From Thermocrispum agreste DSM 44070 (GTDB lineage: Bacteria > Actinomycetota > Actinomycetes > Mycobacteriales > Pseudonocardiaceae): a stretch of 64,000 nucleotides of DNA. The notes under the pieces are model-generated. The model saw only the letters and a program-made list of their open reading frames with translations, did no database searches and had not been told where the DNA came from. Shown in pieces: positions 8,300 through 16,240 of the stretch. The translations under genes and the position numbers were made by a program. The DNA is taken from NCBI RefSeq assembly GCF_000427905.1, contig NZ_KE386604.1:62001-126000 (forward strand), written 5' to 3'. How positions within the stretch are numbered: position 1 is the stretch's first letter; every line of letters begins with the position of its first letter.

Positions 8300-8318
8300 T
8301 TCGGTAAGGCTCGCCTAA
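8300..8318. promoter_or_regulatory. IdeR/DtxR-type iron box
   Basis: TTCGGTAAGGCTCGCCTAA matches the mycobacterial IdeR consensus TTAGGTTAGGCTAACCTAA at 15 of 19 positions (counted by eye). It lies ~85 bp upstream of the ferritin start and overlaps the stop codon of the arginine deiminase gene. An upstream position of this kind fits the activation known for IdeR at mycobacterial bfrB. Confidence 0.65.
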
Positions 8319-9535
8319 AATTGCTCCCGGATGATCGGGCAGGACATGCAGCGCGGTCCGCCGCGGCCGGATCCCAGTTCCGAGCCCGCGATGGCCAGCA
8401 CCTCGATCCCGGCCTGCTCCAGCCGGGCGTTGGTCTCCACGTTGCGTTCGTACCCGATCACCACGCCGGGGGCGATGGCCAGCGTGTTGTTGCCGTCGTC
8501 CCACTGCTCGCGCTCCGCGGTCACCGGGTCGAGCCCGGTGTCGATGACCCGGAGCTTGTCGATGCCCATCGCCTCGGCGGCCGCGCTGAGGAACGGGGCC
8601 GGGCCTTCGATCAGCAGGGCGCCGTCCTCCGGGTCGGCGGGCCGCAGGGTGTAGGCCTGCAGCTGGTCCCGCGTCGGCGGATACATCACCACCGCGTCGG
8701 TGTGCACCATCGTGCAGACGGTGTCCAGATGCATGGTGGCGCGGGTCTGCGTGATGGGGACGGCCAGGACGGTGTGCGCGACCTGGTCGGCGAACAGTGA
8801 CCGGGCCAGCGATTCGACCCCGGCCGCGGTCGTCCGCTCGCCCACACCGACCGCCACGACACCAGGCGAAAGGAGCAGCACATCGCCGCCTTCCACCGGG
8901 GCGTGATGCGACCCGTATGCGCGGCCAGCCATGGAGAAACGCGGGTGGTAGGCGTAGATGATGTCGAGCAGTGCGGTCTCCCTGGCCCGGGCGGGCATGG
9001 CCAGCGACGCCACCGCCACGCGGTCGCCGATCCACACCGACGAGTCGCGGGTGAACAGCAGGTTCGGTAGCGGGTCGACCGCGAAGTCGTGCGGGTGATT
9101 CATCCGGCGCACCAGGGAAGCCCCTTCCGACGCGGGCAGCTCCTCGAACGTCATGCCGCTCATCAGCACGCGCGCGAGGGTTTCCGCGTCCGCGGAGGAA
9201 AGGTAGCTGCGCAACGCGTCGGTGAGTCCGGGGCCGAGACGACGCGGGTCCACCGCGATGTCCACGCCCGCGGCATGCGCTCGTTCGTCGCGCAACGCCG
9301 TGGTGAGCAGATCGGCCAGCAGCAGGACTTCCACCCCGCGTGACCGGAGCAGTTCGGCGAACTGGTCGTGCTCCTCCTGCGCGCGGCTCACCCAGGGGAT
9401 GGAGTCGAACAGCAGGGAGTCGTTGTTGCGCGGCGTGAGCCGCTTGAGCTCGTCGCCCGGGCGGTGCAGCAGCACCGAACGCAGCGGGCCGACTTCGCTG
9501 TCGACGTGCGCGGTGGGTTTCGGTGTCTGGCTCAC
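8315..9535 (-). CDS. arcA: Arginine deiminase
   Basis: A 406-residue enzyme that hydrolyses L-arginine to citrulline and ammonia. It has the full-length amidinotransferase fold with the family's blocks: [17 protein letters not shown] near the N-terminus, [15 protein letters not shown], the His block [16 protein letters not shown], and the C-terminal [13 protein letters not shown], in which C396 is the expected nucleophile. No ornithine carbamoyltransferase or carbamate kinase gene lies nearby, so this is not a complete ADI operon. The start is GTG 9533-9535, 9 bp after the upstream nucleotidyltransferase gene, suggesting co-transcription. Confidence 0.95.
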   Translation of the reverse strand: MSQTPKPTAHVDSEVGPLRSVLLHRPGDELKRLTPRNNDSLLFDSIPWVSRAQEEHDQFAELLRSRGVEVLLLADLLTTALRDERAHAAGVDIAVDPRRLGPGLTDALRSYLSSADAETLARVLMSGMTFEELPASEGASLVRRMNHPHDFAVDPLPNLLFTRDSSVWIGDRVAVASLAMPARARETALLDIIYAYHPRFSMAGRAYGSHHAPVEGGDVLLLSPGVVAVGVGERTTAAGVESLARSLFADQVAHTVLAVPITQTRATMHLDTVCTMVHTDAVVMYPPTRDQLQAYTLRPADPEDGALLIEGPAPFLSAAAEAMGIDKLRVIDTGLDPVTAEREQWDDGNNTLAIAPGVVIGYERNVETNARLEQAGIEVLAIAGSELGSGRGGPRCMSCPIIREQF

Positions 9536-9544
9536 TCGCTGAGT

Positions 9545-10189
9545 TTAGGGGTCACGCGGCCGGTTGCGCTGCGCCAAAGCGGCGTCGATGGCGCTGGGAT
9601 CGGCGACCTTGCCGCGCGCCCACAGCCCGGCCGCGGTTTTCGACGCCCACCGGCCGGTTTCCGTGTAGTGCCGGGCACGGCAGGCGTTGAGGACCGCGTT
9701 CGGTTCCTTGGGCTCGTTCGCCTCGTGCCACGCCAGCGACTCCTCCAGGGCCTGGCGTACGGTCTGCTCGGGCACGGGAGCGAGCAGCTCGTGGGCGGGC
9801 GGGCCGAACAGCGGGATGGCGCGTTCCCTGGCCATCGCCACGTCCAGCACGAACCAGTGCCGGGGCTCGGTGGCCGGGTCGGTGGAGGCGTGTACCGGGT
9901 TGGTGTTCAGGTTGAGCTGCCAGCGGGACGGCTGATCCGGCCCGGGCGGGTAGAGCACGAACTCCAGCTTCCGCCCCGGGCACGGCAGCGCTGCCAGTGC
10001 CTCGGCAAGGGCGAGCCGCACGGGCAGCGGTTGCGGGTCCGCGACCGCGAGGACGTCGATGTCGCTGCTGCCGGGCCGGTAGTCGTCCCAGGCGATGGAG
10101 CCGACCAGCCATGCTCCACGCAGGGTTCCCGGCAGCAGCTGCTCGCGCAGCGTGCGGGTGACCTGCCGAGCGTAAGCGTGGGGATCCAC
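9545..10189 (-). CDS. Nucleotidyltransferase-fold protein (AadA/DUF4111-like)
   Basis: A protein of 214 residues with an N-terminal nucleotidyltransferase domain: the signature GSIAWDDYRPGSSDIDVL carries the G-S and D-x-D metal-binding elements. A helical C-terminal half (from ~115; VRQALEESLAWHEANEPKEPNAVLNACRARHYTETGRW) resembles the aminoglycoside adenylyltransferase AadA/ANT(3'') C-terminal domain. The substrate is unknown; antibiotic modification should not be assumed. The in-frame reading could extend to 10225, but that overlaps the upstream gene's stop, and GTG 10189 (VDPHAYARQV) fits better. It lies between a CPBP protease gene and arginine deiminase on the same strand. Confidence 0.75.
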   Translation of the reverse strand: MDPHAYARQVTRTLREQLLPGTLRGAWLVGSIAWDDYRPGSSDIDVLAVADPQPLPVRLALAEALAALPCPGRKLEFVLYPPGPDQPSRWQLNLNTNPVHASTDPATEPRHWFVLDVAMARERAIPLFGPPAHELLAPVPEQTVRQALEESLAWHEANEPKEPNAVLNACRARHYTETGRWASKTAAGLWARGKVADPSAIDAALAQRNRPRDP

Positions 10190-10202
10190 GGGCTCGAGTG
10201 TG

Positions 10203-11012
10203 CTACGCGGGCAGCCAGGACGCACCGCGCAGCAGCGAGTACCCCACGAAAGCGACGATGTCGAGCAGCGCGTGCGCGATCACCAGCGGCCAGAGCCTGG
10301 TGGTGCGTTGCCACACGCGGCCGAAGATCAGGCCCATCACCACGTTGCCGAGGAACCCGCCGAGGCCCTGGTAGAAGTGGTAGCTGCCGCGCAGCAGGGC
10401 GGAGACGAGCAGGCTCTGGTTCTCCCCGAAGCCGAGCTGGCGCAGCCGGGTGAGCAGCAGCCCGACCACCAGCAGCTCTTCGGCGACGGCGTTGCCGGTG
10501 GCGGACAGGGTCAGCGCGATCGGCCGCCACCACGTCTCGTCCATGACCGCGGGCAGCACCGCCCGGTTGAGGCCCAGCTGCCAGGCGATCAGGTACAGCG
10601 CCAGCCCGGGGATGCCGATCAGGGCGGCAAGACCGGCGCCGCCGAGCCAGTCCCGCTTGTCCGGGCGGGCGAGGCCGATACGGCTGAGCGCGATCCCGGT
10701 CCGCCACAGCAGGTATGCCCCGAGCGCACCCCAGCCGACCAGGCGCACCACTCCCAGCAGCTGGCGCAGGAAGTCGATGACCTGGACGTCCGTGGTGGTG
10801 ACGTTGAGCGCCACCTTCTGGTCGGCGAGTGCGGTCTGCTGCAGCAGGCCGTCCAGGTAGGACAGCAGGCTGGAAGCGCCGGACAAGCCGAGCGTGATCG
10901 CGAAGACGATCACCAGCTCGACGGTGATCGCCTTCCGTTCGCGCGGGTCGGTGACGACCTCGGGGAACTCCGGGCGGGCCGGATTCAGCCACGCACGCAG
11001 GGGGAATGCCAC
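10203..11012 (-). CDS. CPBP family intramembrane glutamic endopeptidase
   Basis: 269 residues with about seven hydrophobic segments. CPBP (Abi/Rce1-like) motifs are in order: AVAEELLVVGLLLTRL (motif 1, EE...R-like), LLRGSYHFYQGLGGFLGNVVMG (motif 2 with the conserved His), and PLVIAHALLDIVAF (motif 3, H...D). Members cleave proteins or peptides within the membrane, and some act in bacteriocin self-immunity; no bacteriocin gene is near. The ATG at 11012 is preferred. Its stop is 14 bp before the nucleotidyltransferase start, so the two probably share a transcript. Confidence 0.88.
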   Translation of the reverse strand: MAFPLRAWLNPARPEFPEVVTDPRERKAITVELVIVFAITLGLSGASSLLSYLDGLLQQTALADQKVALNVTTTDVQVIDFLRQLLGVVRLVGWGALGAYLLWRTGIALSRIGLARPDKRDWLGGAGLAALIGIPGLALYLIAWQLGLNRAVLPAVMDETWWRPIALTLSATGNAVAEELLVVGLLLTRLRQLGFGENQSLLVSALLRGSYHFYQGLGGFLGNVVMGLIFGRVWQRTTRLWPLVIAHALLDIVAFVGYSLLRGASWLPA

Positions 11013-11052
11013 GCCGACACCCTAGCCGCGCCCCATGTCGGCGGGGTGTCGG

Positions 11053-11448
11053 TCATTCCGGCTTGCGGCGCCGCACGACGCGGGTGCCACCGCCGCCCGG
11101 CAGGAAGATCCCCGTGATCAGTGCCGTCAGTGCCGCGCCGATGATCAGCCAGAGCACGGCGGCCAGTCCTTGGTTGGCGGCCAGCTCGAGCGAGTCGTTG
11201 GTGAAGGTGAACAGGTTGTTCAGACCGAGGGAGACGGCGTCGGCGAACGAGCGGACGAACGACGCGAACGCGTTGCCGAAGTTCGCGCCCGCCGCCACCA
11301 GCACGATGTGCAGCACGAGCACCAGTGCGAACAGCCCGGTGAGGAACCGGATCAGCGTGTTGACGATGCGTATCACGCGTATCCGGCTGTCCGGCAGCTC
11401 GACGATTTCTTCTTCGCGATCGGCGAAGTCGTCTGGATCTGACGTCAT
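11053..11448 (-). CDS. Small integral membrane protein, unknown function
   Basis: 131 residues starting at ATG 11448 (MTSDPDDFADREEEIVELPDSR). An acidic N-terminus is followed by a helix at ~28-52 (TLIRFLTGLFALVLVLHIVL), an amphipathic middle, and a second helix at ~100-125 (GLAAVLWLIIGAALTALITGIFL) with a very basic end (RRRKPE). The longer reading to 11484 adds a non-conserved leader. It is 40 bp upstream of the CPBP gene on the same strand. The family is not recognised. Confidence 0.7.
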   Translation of the reverse strand: MTSDPDDFADREEEIVELPDSRIRVIRIVNTLIRFLTGLFALVLVLHIVLVAAGANFGNAFASFVRSFADAVSLGLNNLFTFTNDSLELAANQGLAAVLWLIIGAALTALITGIFLPGGGGTRVVRRRKPE

Positions 11449-11617
11449 AGTGCGCACGAGGTACCCGCGGTCGAAAGGGATCAAACCTGACCAGCGGCCG
11501 TCGGCTGCCGCTCGGTCGCGGCCGGATCACACCTTCGGACCTGGGCCTGCCCGATCCGGTGGGCTAGGTTGCCTGCTGGCCATCACCCGTCGGCCGCAAG
11601 GAAAGGGAGCCACCGCC

Positions 11618-12685
11618 ATGAAGGCAAGACGTGCCGCTGTACTCGCGGCCGTGACCCTGACGACCGTGCTCGCGGCCCCAGGGGCCGCCACCGCGGCGAC
11701 GCGCGCGAACCTGGATCTGCGCTGGGAGCTGAAGGACACCGGCACGACCGCTCAACTCCGCGGGTTGTCCGTGGTGAGCCGTGACGTGGTCTGGGCGAGC
11801 GGCCGCGACGGCACCGTGCTGCGGACGACGGACGGCGGGCGGACGTTCGCGTCCGTCGGCCCGGAGGGGACCGAGAACCTGGATTTCCGTGACGTGGAGG
11901 CGTTCGACGCCGACACCGCAGTCGTGCTGAGCATCGGCAACGGCAGCGATTCCCGCATCTATCGCACCACCGATGGCGGGAAGACCTGGGACGACGTCTT
12001 CGTCAACGACGAGCAGGCCGCCTTCTACAACTGCGTGTCGTTCTTCGATCGACGGCACGGCCTGGCGGTCAGCGACCCGGTCGACGGCAAGTTCCGGCTC
12101 ATCGAGACGCGCGACGGCGGGAGGACGTGGCGCGTGGTGCCCCCGGACGGGATGCCGCCGGCGCTGCCCAACGAGTACGGCTTCTCCGCCAGCGGCCAGT
12201 GCCTCATTACCGCCGGCCGCAACGACGCGTGGATCGCCACCGGCGGGGACCAGGAGGCGCGAGTGTTCCACTCCACCGACCGCGGACACACCTGGACGGG
12301 GTCCACCACGCCGCTGGCCAGCAGCGAGAGCGCGGGTGTCTTCGCGTTGGCTTTTCGTGACCGGCACGCCGGTGTCGCCGTCGGCGGGGACTACCTGGAT
12401 CCGGCCAACGGCACGGACGCGCTCGCGCTGACCAGGGACGGCGGCAAGACCTGGCGTGTGCCGCACAGCGCGCCACAGGGCTACCGGTCGGCGGTGGCGT
12501 ATCACCCGTGGTTCGGCAATGTCGTGCTGGCCGTCGGCCCTACCGGCAGCGACGTGAGTTTGACGGGCGGACTGCACTGGCGGCAGTTCGACGACGGAAG
12601 CTTCGACACGGTCGAATGCGCGCGTGACGGGGCCTGCTGGGCATCCGGGCCGAACGGGCGGGTGGCCCGGCTGGCTCTGGGCTGA
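11618..12685 (+). CDS. Secreted BNR/YCF48-like beta-propeller protein
   Basis: 355 residues with a clear signal peptide (MKARRAAVLAAVTLTTVLAA...ATA/ATR, cleavage near residue 27). The mature part is a repeat propeller: Asp-box (BNR) motifs TTDGGRTF, TTDGGKTW, TRDGGRTW, STDRGHTW, TRDGGKTW and a degenerate SLTGGLHW mark about six blades. Streptomyces relatives are often labelled oxidoreductase without evidence; no cofactor motif is present here. Two or three Cys pairs (FYNCVSF, SGQCLIT, VECARDGACW) may form disulfides after export. The start ATG 11618 is preceded by GAAAGGGAG. It is divergent from the membrane protein at 11448. Confidence 0.85.
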   Translation: MKARRAAVLAAVTLTTVLAAPGAATAATRANLDLRWELKDTGTTAQLRGLSVVSRDVVWASGRDGTVLRTTDGGRTFASVGPEGTENLDFRDVEAFDADTAVVLSIGNGSDSRIYRTTDGGKTWDDVFVNDEQAAFYNCVSFFDRRHGLAVSDPVDGKFRLIETRDGGRTWRVVPPDGMPPALPNEYGFSASGQCLITAGRNDAWIATGGDQEARVFHSTDRGHTWTGSTTPLASSESAGVFALAFRDRHAGVAVGGDYLDPANGTDALALTRDGGKTWRVPHSAPQGYRSAVAYHPWFGNVVLAVGPTGSDVSLTGGLHWRQFDDGSFDTVECARDGACWASGPNGRVARLALG

Positions 12686-12795
12686 ACCACGGCGGCAGGG
12701 CGCGGTCGAGAGCGCACCCCGCGGCACACTTCGTGCCAGGTGCGTAGGCCGCGCGGCCGCGGTGTTCGATAATCGGGCAAGTTGTCCGAATAAAG

Positions 12796-12801
12796 TACGA
12801 T
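12796..12801 (+). promoter_or_regulatory. Possible -10 element for a leaderless start
   Basis: TACGAT lies 6 nt before the GTG at 12808, with no Shine-Dalgarno sequence between, the spacing seen at leaderless actinobacterial starts. No convincing -35 is visible. Confidence 0.35.
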
Positions 12802-12807
12802 ACTAGC

Positions 12808-13683
12808 GTGTCAACCGTGTCGAGCCCAGCGGAAGTCATGCCTCAAGGACCTCGCCCCACGCCGCCCCTGTTCAGCAAGCTGGTGGACGACTCCGCGTTG
12901 TTCCCACCCGGCACGGCGAGCATGGCAGAGGCACTGCACAACTACCTGGATGCACGCACCGGGCCGCACGCGGGCGTGCTCGGGTTGTTCCTGTGTCCGG
13001 CGTCCCGGTTGCCGGAGCTGATCACCGAATTGATCAAGATCAGGCCGTCCACCCCGCTGCCGTTGTCGTTGATCATCGACACCGGCCTCGGTGGCGTGCC
13101 GAAGGCGATCTCCATCGTGGAATCGCGAGCCGAGCTGCTGCACCTGCACATGGTCGAGATGCCCGCGCCGTCGGACGTCGACGAGGTGTGGCTGGAGCGG
13201 GTCTCGGAGTTCGTGCCCGAGGACGTGGTGCGGGTGGTCGAGCCACGGCGGGGCAAGGGCTGGCTGGACGGCGTGCGCAACGTGATCGAGCACGGCAGCT
13301 GGCCGAAGATCCGCTGCGGCGGGCAGTCCGCGGAGAACTTCCCCAGCGTGGACGAGGTGGCCGACTTCCTTGCGGTGGTCGCGGGCGTCACCGGCGCCTC
13401 GTTCAAGGCCACCAACAGCCTGCATCGCGCGGTCCGGCACACCGCCCCGGAGACCGGCATCACCCATCACGGCTCGCTGAACCTGCTGGTGGCGTCGGCG
13501 CGCTGCCTGGCGGGCGGTGACGTGAAGGAGGCGCTGGCGTCGACCGATGCGGAAGCGCTCGTCGCCGAGGCCCTCGACCTGTCCGATCAGGCGGCCAAAG
13601 CGGTGCGGGAGCTGTTCGCCTGCTACGGCTCGGCCACGTTCGCCGAGACGGTCGCCGACTTCGAGGAGTTGGGGTTGCTGTGA
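12808..13683 (+). CDS. Conserved actinobacterial protein of unknown function
   Basis: A soluble protein of 291 residues, probably an alpha/beta (TIM-barrel-like) fold judging from alternating hydrophobic strands such as LPLSLIIDTG, LLHLHMVEMP and VVRVVEP. Conserved-looking blocks are DDSALFPPGTASM, WPKIRCGGQSAENFPS, and ATNSLHRAVRHTAPETGITHHGSLNLL, rich in His and Arg that could form an active site. No named enzyme is recognised. The GTG start has no Shine-Dalgarno and may be leaderless. Its stop overlaps the GTG of an IclR regulator (GTGA), so the regulator probably controls this gene. Confidence 0.75.
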   Translation: MSTVSSPAEVMPQGPRPTPPLFSKLVDDSALFPPGTASMAEALHNYLDARTGPHAGVLGLFLCPASRLPELITELIKIRPSTPLPLSLIIDTGLGGVPKAISIVESRAELLHLHMVEMPAPSDVDEVWLERVSEFVPEDVVRVVEPRRGKGWLDGVRNVIEHGSWPKIRCGGQSAENFPSVDEVADFLAVVAGVTGASFKATNSLHRAVRHTAPETGITHHGSLNLLVASARCLAGGDVKEALASTDAEALVAEALDLSDQAAKAVRELFACYGSATFAETVADFEELGLL

Positions 13684-14375
13684 ACCAGCCGCCGGCGTCG
13701 CTGACGCTGGACCGGGGTCTGGCACTGCTGGAGGCGGTGGCGGACGCCGATGGCGAAGCACGCACGGTTGCCGAGCTGGCCAAGCACATCGGGGTGAGCA
13801 GGGCTGCGGTGTACCGGCTGCTCGGCCCGCTGGTGGACCGCGGCCTGCTGTATCGCGACGGTTCCCGGGTGCGGCTCGGCGTCGGGCTGCTCCGGCTGGC
13901 TGGCCGGGTCGTGCCGCAGGTGCGTGAGCTGGCCATCCCGGTGCTGCGCCGGCTGGCCGAGGACCTGGGGGCGACCGCGCACCTGTCCGTGGCGGAGGAC
14001 GACACGGTGCGGGCGGTTGCCGTGGTCGAGCCGTCGTGGACCAGCTACCACGTGGGCTTCCGGGTCGGGTCGACGCACCCGATCGGCCGGGGCGCGGCAG
14101 GCAAGGCGCTGACCCACGCCGCGCTGCGTCCCGGCGGCAAGGGTTGGGTGACCAGTGTCGGCGAGTTGGAGGCGGGCGCGCACGGGATTGCCGCCCCGGT
14201 GCGCGGGGTGCCGGGTTTCCGGGCCAGCATCGGGGTGGTGTCGCTGCACGCGTTGGACGGCAACGAAGCCGGCCCGCGGGTGATGCGAGCTGCCGCCGAC
14301 CTGGCGGCCGTGCTCGGCGGCGGTGAGCGGGGCGAGCGCACCGAACGGAAGGATCTGACGGAGACCGTCAGCTGA
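13680..14375 (+). CDS. IclR-family transcriptional regulator
   Basis: 231 residues. The N-terminal winged helix (~8-70) reads LTLDRGLALLEAVADADGEARTVAELAKHIGVSRAAVYRLLGPLVDRGLL, the IclR DNA-binding domain. The C-terminal GAF-like effector domain (~75-215) includes LSVAEDDTVRAVAVVEPSW and HPIGRGAAGKAL. The effector is unknown. It is translationally coupled to the unknown protein at 12808. It converges on the GDT1-family gene, its last 8 bp overlapping that gene's 3' end. Confidence 0.9.
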   Translation: MNQPPASLTLDRGLALLEAVADADGEARTVAELAKHIGVSRAAVYRLLGPLVDRGLLYRDGSRVRLGVGLLRLAGRVVPQVRELAIPVLRRLAEDLGATAHLSVAEDDTVRAVAVVEPSWTSYHVGFRVGSTHPIGRGAAGKALTHAALRPGGKGWVTSVGELEAGAHGIAAPVRGVPGFRASIGVVSLHALDGNEAGPRVMRAAADLAAVLGGGERGERTERKDLTETVS

Positions 14376-14976
14376 CCGCCTGCACGGTGGCGAGCACCGC
14401 GAACGCGGCGAAGGCGCACCCGGCGACGCGTTGCAGCAGCTTGGGACGGATGCGAGCGCTGATCTTGCGGCCCAGGAAGACCGCGATCGTCGCGACGGCG
14501 ACCAGCGCGCACCATGCGCCGAGCGCCACCGCGACCGGCTCGCCGAAACGGGCCGTCAGCCCAGCGGTGGCCAGCTGGGACGCGTCCCCGAGTTCGGCGG
14601 CGAACAGCACACCGAACGAGGTGGTGACGGCACGAAGCATCGACACGCGCGGGCCGGCACGGCTGGCGTCGACCGACTCGTCCTCCCGCTTGACGAAGCT
14701 CTCCCGCAGCAGCAGGTAGGCGCCGATGGCGAAGATGGCCGCGACCACGGCGGCCACGACGTTCGCGGGGAGCAGGCTCAGTGCCTGGCCGAACAGTGCC
14801 GCCACCACGACGTGCACCGCGAACGCCGCGCTCACGCCGAGCAGAACGGCGCGGGCCGGGTACCGGGTGGTCAGCACCAGGGTGGCGACGAGCGTCTTGT
14901 CCGGCAGTTCCACGGCGAAGACCAGCGCGAACGCCGTGGCGAAAGCAAGAAATTCTGCGGACAACTCGTGGCACAC
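14368..14976 (-). CDS. TMEM165/GDT1 family divalent cation (Mn2+/Ca2+) transporter
   Basis: About 202 residues with six hydrophobic segments in two homologous halves. Each half carries the signature: FAVELPDKTLVATL (residues ~15-30) and LFAAELGDASQLATAG in the second half, the E-x-G/P-D-(K/A)-(T/S) motifs that bind the cation. Family members export or exchange Mn2+ and Ca2+. The start is uncertain: GTG 14976 (VCHELSAEF) is very close to GGAAAGGGG, while TTG 14964 lies about 11 nt from it. The longer frame to 15126 crosses the palindrome and is unlikely. A perfect 20-bp palindrome 110 bp upstream is a probable regulator site. Confidence 0.85.
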   Translation of the reverse strand: MCHELSAEFLAFATAFALVFAVELPDKTLVATLVLTTRYPARAVLLGVSAAFAVHVVVAALFGQALSLLPANVVAAVVAAIFAIGAYLLLRESFVKREDESVDASRAGPRVSMLRAVTTSFGVLFAAELGDASQLATAGLTARFGEPVAVALGAWCALVAVATIAVFLGRKISARIRPKLLQRVAGCAFAAFAVLATVQAVS

Positions 14977-15086
14977 CCCTTTCCGTGACGACGGTATAGC
15001 CGTTCGGAAAGGGACGCCAGGTGATTGCTGGTGCGAATTGTTTCGTTCGGTGCGGGCAGACCTGTCATTCGATGAACAGCACGATG

Positions 15087-15106
15087 AATTTCGGTGCACC
15101 GAAATT
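15087..15106. promoter_or_regulatory. Perfect 20-bp palindrome upstream of the GDT1-family gene
   Basis: AATTTCGGTGCACCGAAATT is perfectly self-complementary. It lies 111-130 bp upstream of the GTG start of the minus-strand cation transporter, in the only AT-rich stretch of the region. A dyad of this size fits a dimeric repressor such as a DtxR/MntR-like metalloregulator; the regulator is not identified. Confidence 0.6.
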
Positions 15107-15493
15107 TTGATTTCTCTGAGTCTCACGGGAGTTCGTGCTGGTCAGAGCGTCGTTCGCGGGCGATCCTGTGTGCTGCCCGGGTCCGCCGATGCGCCGCTGG
15201 CGGCTGTGTTCCGGGCGGGTTGGTGGTGCGCATCACGAAGGCCGGATCCCCGCTTCGCGTATTTCCTGGGGAAGGCGAAAACGGTGAGATTTATCCGAGC
15301 CGGGCACCCGTTGGGGCCGTTACCGGCCGGACGGTACTGGTCGCGCGCGATCCACGCCGCCAGCTGGCCGTGCCGAACCGGAGGACTCGTCCCAAACGCC
15401 CGCTGACCCGGGCTCGCGCCGGTGTCCGGCTCGATCGGCTTGCCGACATCGGGCCCGGTGGCGGGTGCGCAGGCTATGCCGCTGCTGGTGGGC
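15107..15493. other. Intergenic stretch without recognisable gene
   Basis: Open frames exist on both strands (for example 15094-15921 plus and 15142-15897 minus), but their translations are Arg/Pro/Gly-rich with no domain, ribosome site or codon bias. No gene is called. Confidence 0.6.
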
Positions 15494-15891
15494 GACCTCC
15501 GCGTGCGGGCGGCCTGCTGGGGGTGTGGTCGGGGGCGGTGCAACGTGCGCGTCCGCGCGGGCGCAGTGGGCTTTCGCCCGGGCGCGTATGCCGGTGCGCA
15601 GTTGGGCGAGCGCTGCCCCGACGGTGGGGCCGCGCGCGCGGGTCTGCTGGCGCTGGCGGGCACGCCGCTCGGCTGACGTTCGATGTGGGCCCTGCGCGGG
15701 CGGGCTGCTGGGCGCCGCGCACGGTCGGCATCAGTTCCAGTGCGTGGGCCCCTGCGCGGGCGGGTTTGCTGTGGAGATCGCCTGCTCGCTGGGCGGCAAG
15801 CTGCAGGCCCCCCGCACGGGCGGGCCTGCTCCCCAGGGCCGGACGGTCGGTGCCGTCGACCTGGCCGGCCCCCCGCACGGGCGGGCCTGCT
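15494..15891. repeat. CRISPR-like array of ~25-bp repeats at 60-61 bp period
   Basis: Repeat copies end at 15518, 15648, 15709, 15770, 15830 and 15891. The two rightmost copies (15806-15830 and 15867-15891) are identical over 25 bp with core CCGCACGGGCGGGCCTGCT; the others decay leftward (for example TGCGCGGGCGGGTTTGCT at 15753-15770). Intervals for the last five copies are 61, 61, 60 and 61 bp; one expected copy near 15587 is missing. Each good copy can fold as CCCGC-ACGG-GCGGG, and the ~36-bp segments between are unique. The period and stem resemble type I-E CRISPR (29+32), but no cas gene is present in the window, so it may be a decayed array or an unrelated phased repeat. Confidence 0.55.
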
Positions 15892-15925
15892 GTCCACCCC
15901 GGGTCACCGGCGGTAAGTTGACCGC

Positions 15926-16228
15926 GTGATCGGTCGCGTGGCAGTCACCTGGTTGGTGGCGCTGGCCCTGACCGGCTGTGACTCGGGATCCGAGCGGGTC
16001 ATCCAACCGGACGAGCTGGCCCGCGGAGTTTCGGCGGCGCTGGACCGGGCAGGCAAGCCGCACGACGACGTGCAATGCCCGGAGAGCGTGCGCGCACAGA
16101 TCGCCGAGTCGGTCACGTGCACGATGGTGGTCGGGGACGAGCGTTTCGAAGTCACCGTGGTCATCAGGGACGTGCAGGGTGACCAGGCGACTTACGACGT
16201 GGACGTCGCGCTGGAGCCGCTGCCCTGA
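15926..16228 (+). CDS. DUF4333-like lipoprotein
   Basis: 100 residues. A short signal peptide ends in the lipobox LALTGC, with the lipid-modified Cys at about residue 18. The mature domain has two further Cys (VQCPESV and SVTCTMV) and the alternating strand pattern FEVTVVIRDVQGDQATYDVDV, typical of the small actinobacterial DUF4333 domain. It should be anchored on the outer face of the membrane; its function is unknown. The start is GTG 15926. It directly follows the repeat array and is 12 bp before the OsmC gene. Confidence 0.8.
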   Translation: MIGRVAVTWLVALALTGCDSGSERVIQPDELARGVSAALDRAGKPHDDVQCPESVRAQIAESVTCTMVVGDERFEVTVVIRDVQGDQATYDVDVALEPLP

Positions 16229-16240
16229 CATGATGCGGGC

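Noticed and set aside
9545-10189. Aminoglycoside resistance gene
   Set aside because: Only the general nucleotidyltransferase signature and an AadA-like helical half are seen; the drug-specific assignment is not supported.
14977-15130. yybP-ykoY manganese riboswitch upstream of the GDT1-family gene
   Set aside because: The region was read on the minus strand for the conserved riboswitch core; only the 20-bp palindrome was found.
15094-15921. Plus-strand open frame of 275 codons
   Set aside because: Runs through the palindrome and phased repeats; composition and lack of ribosome site indicate non-coding DNA.
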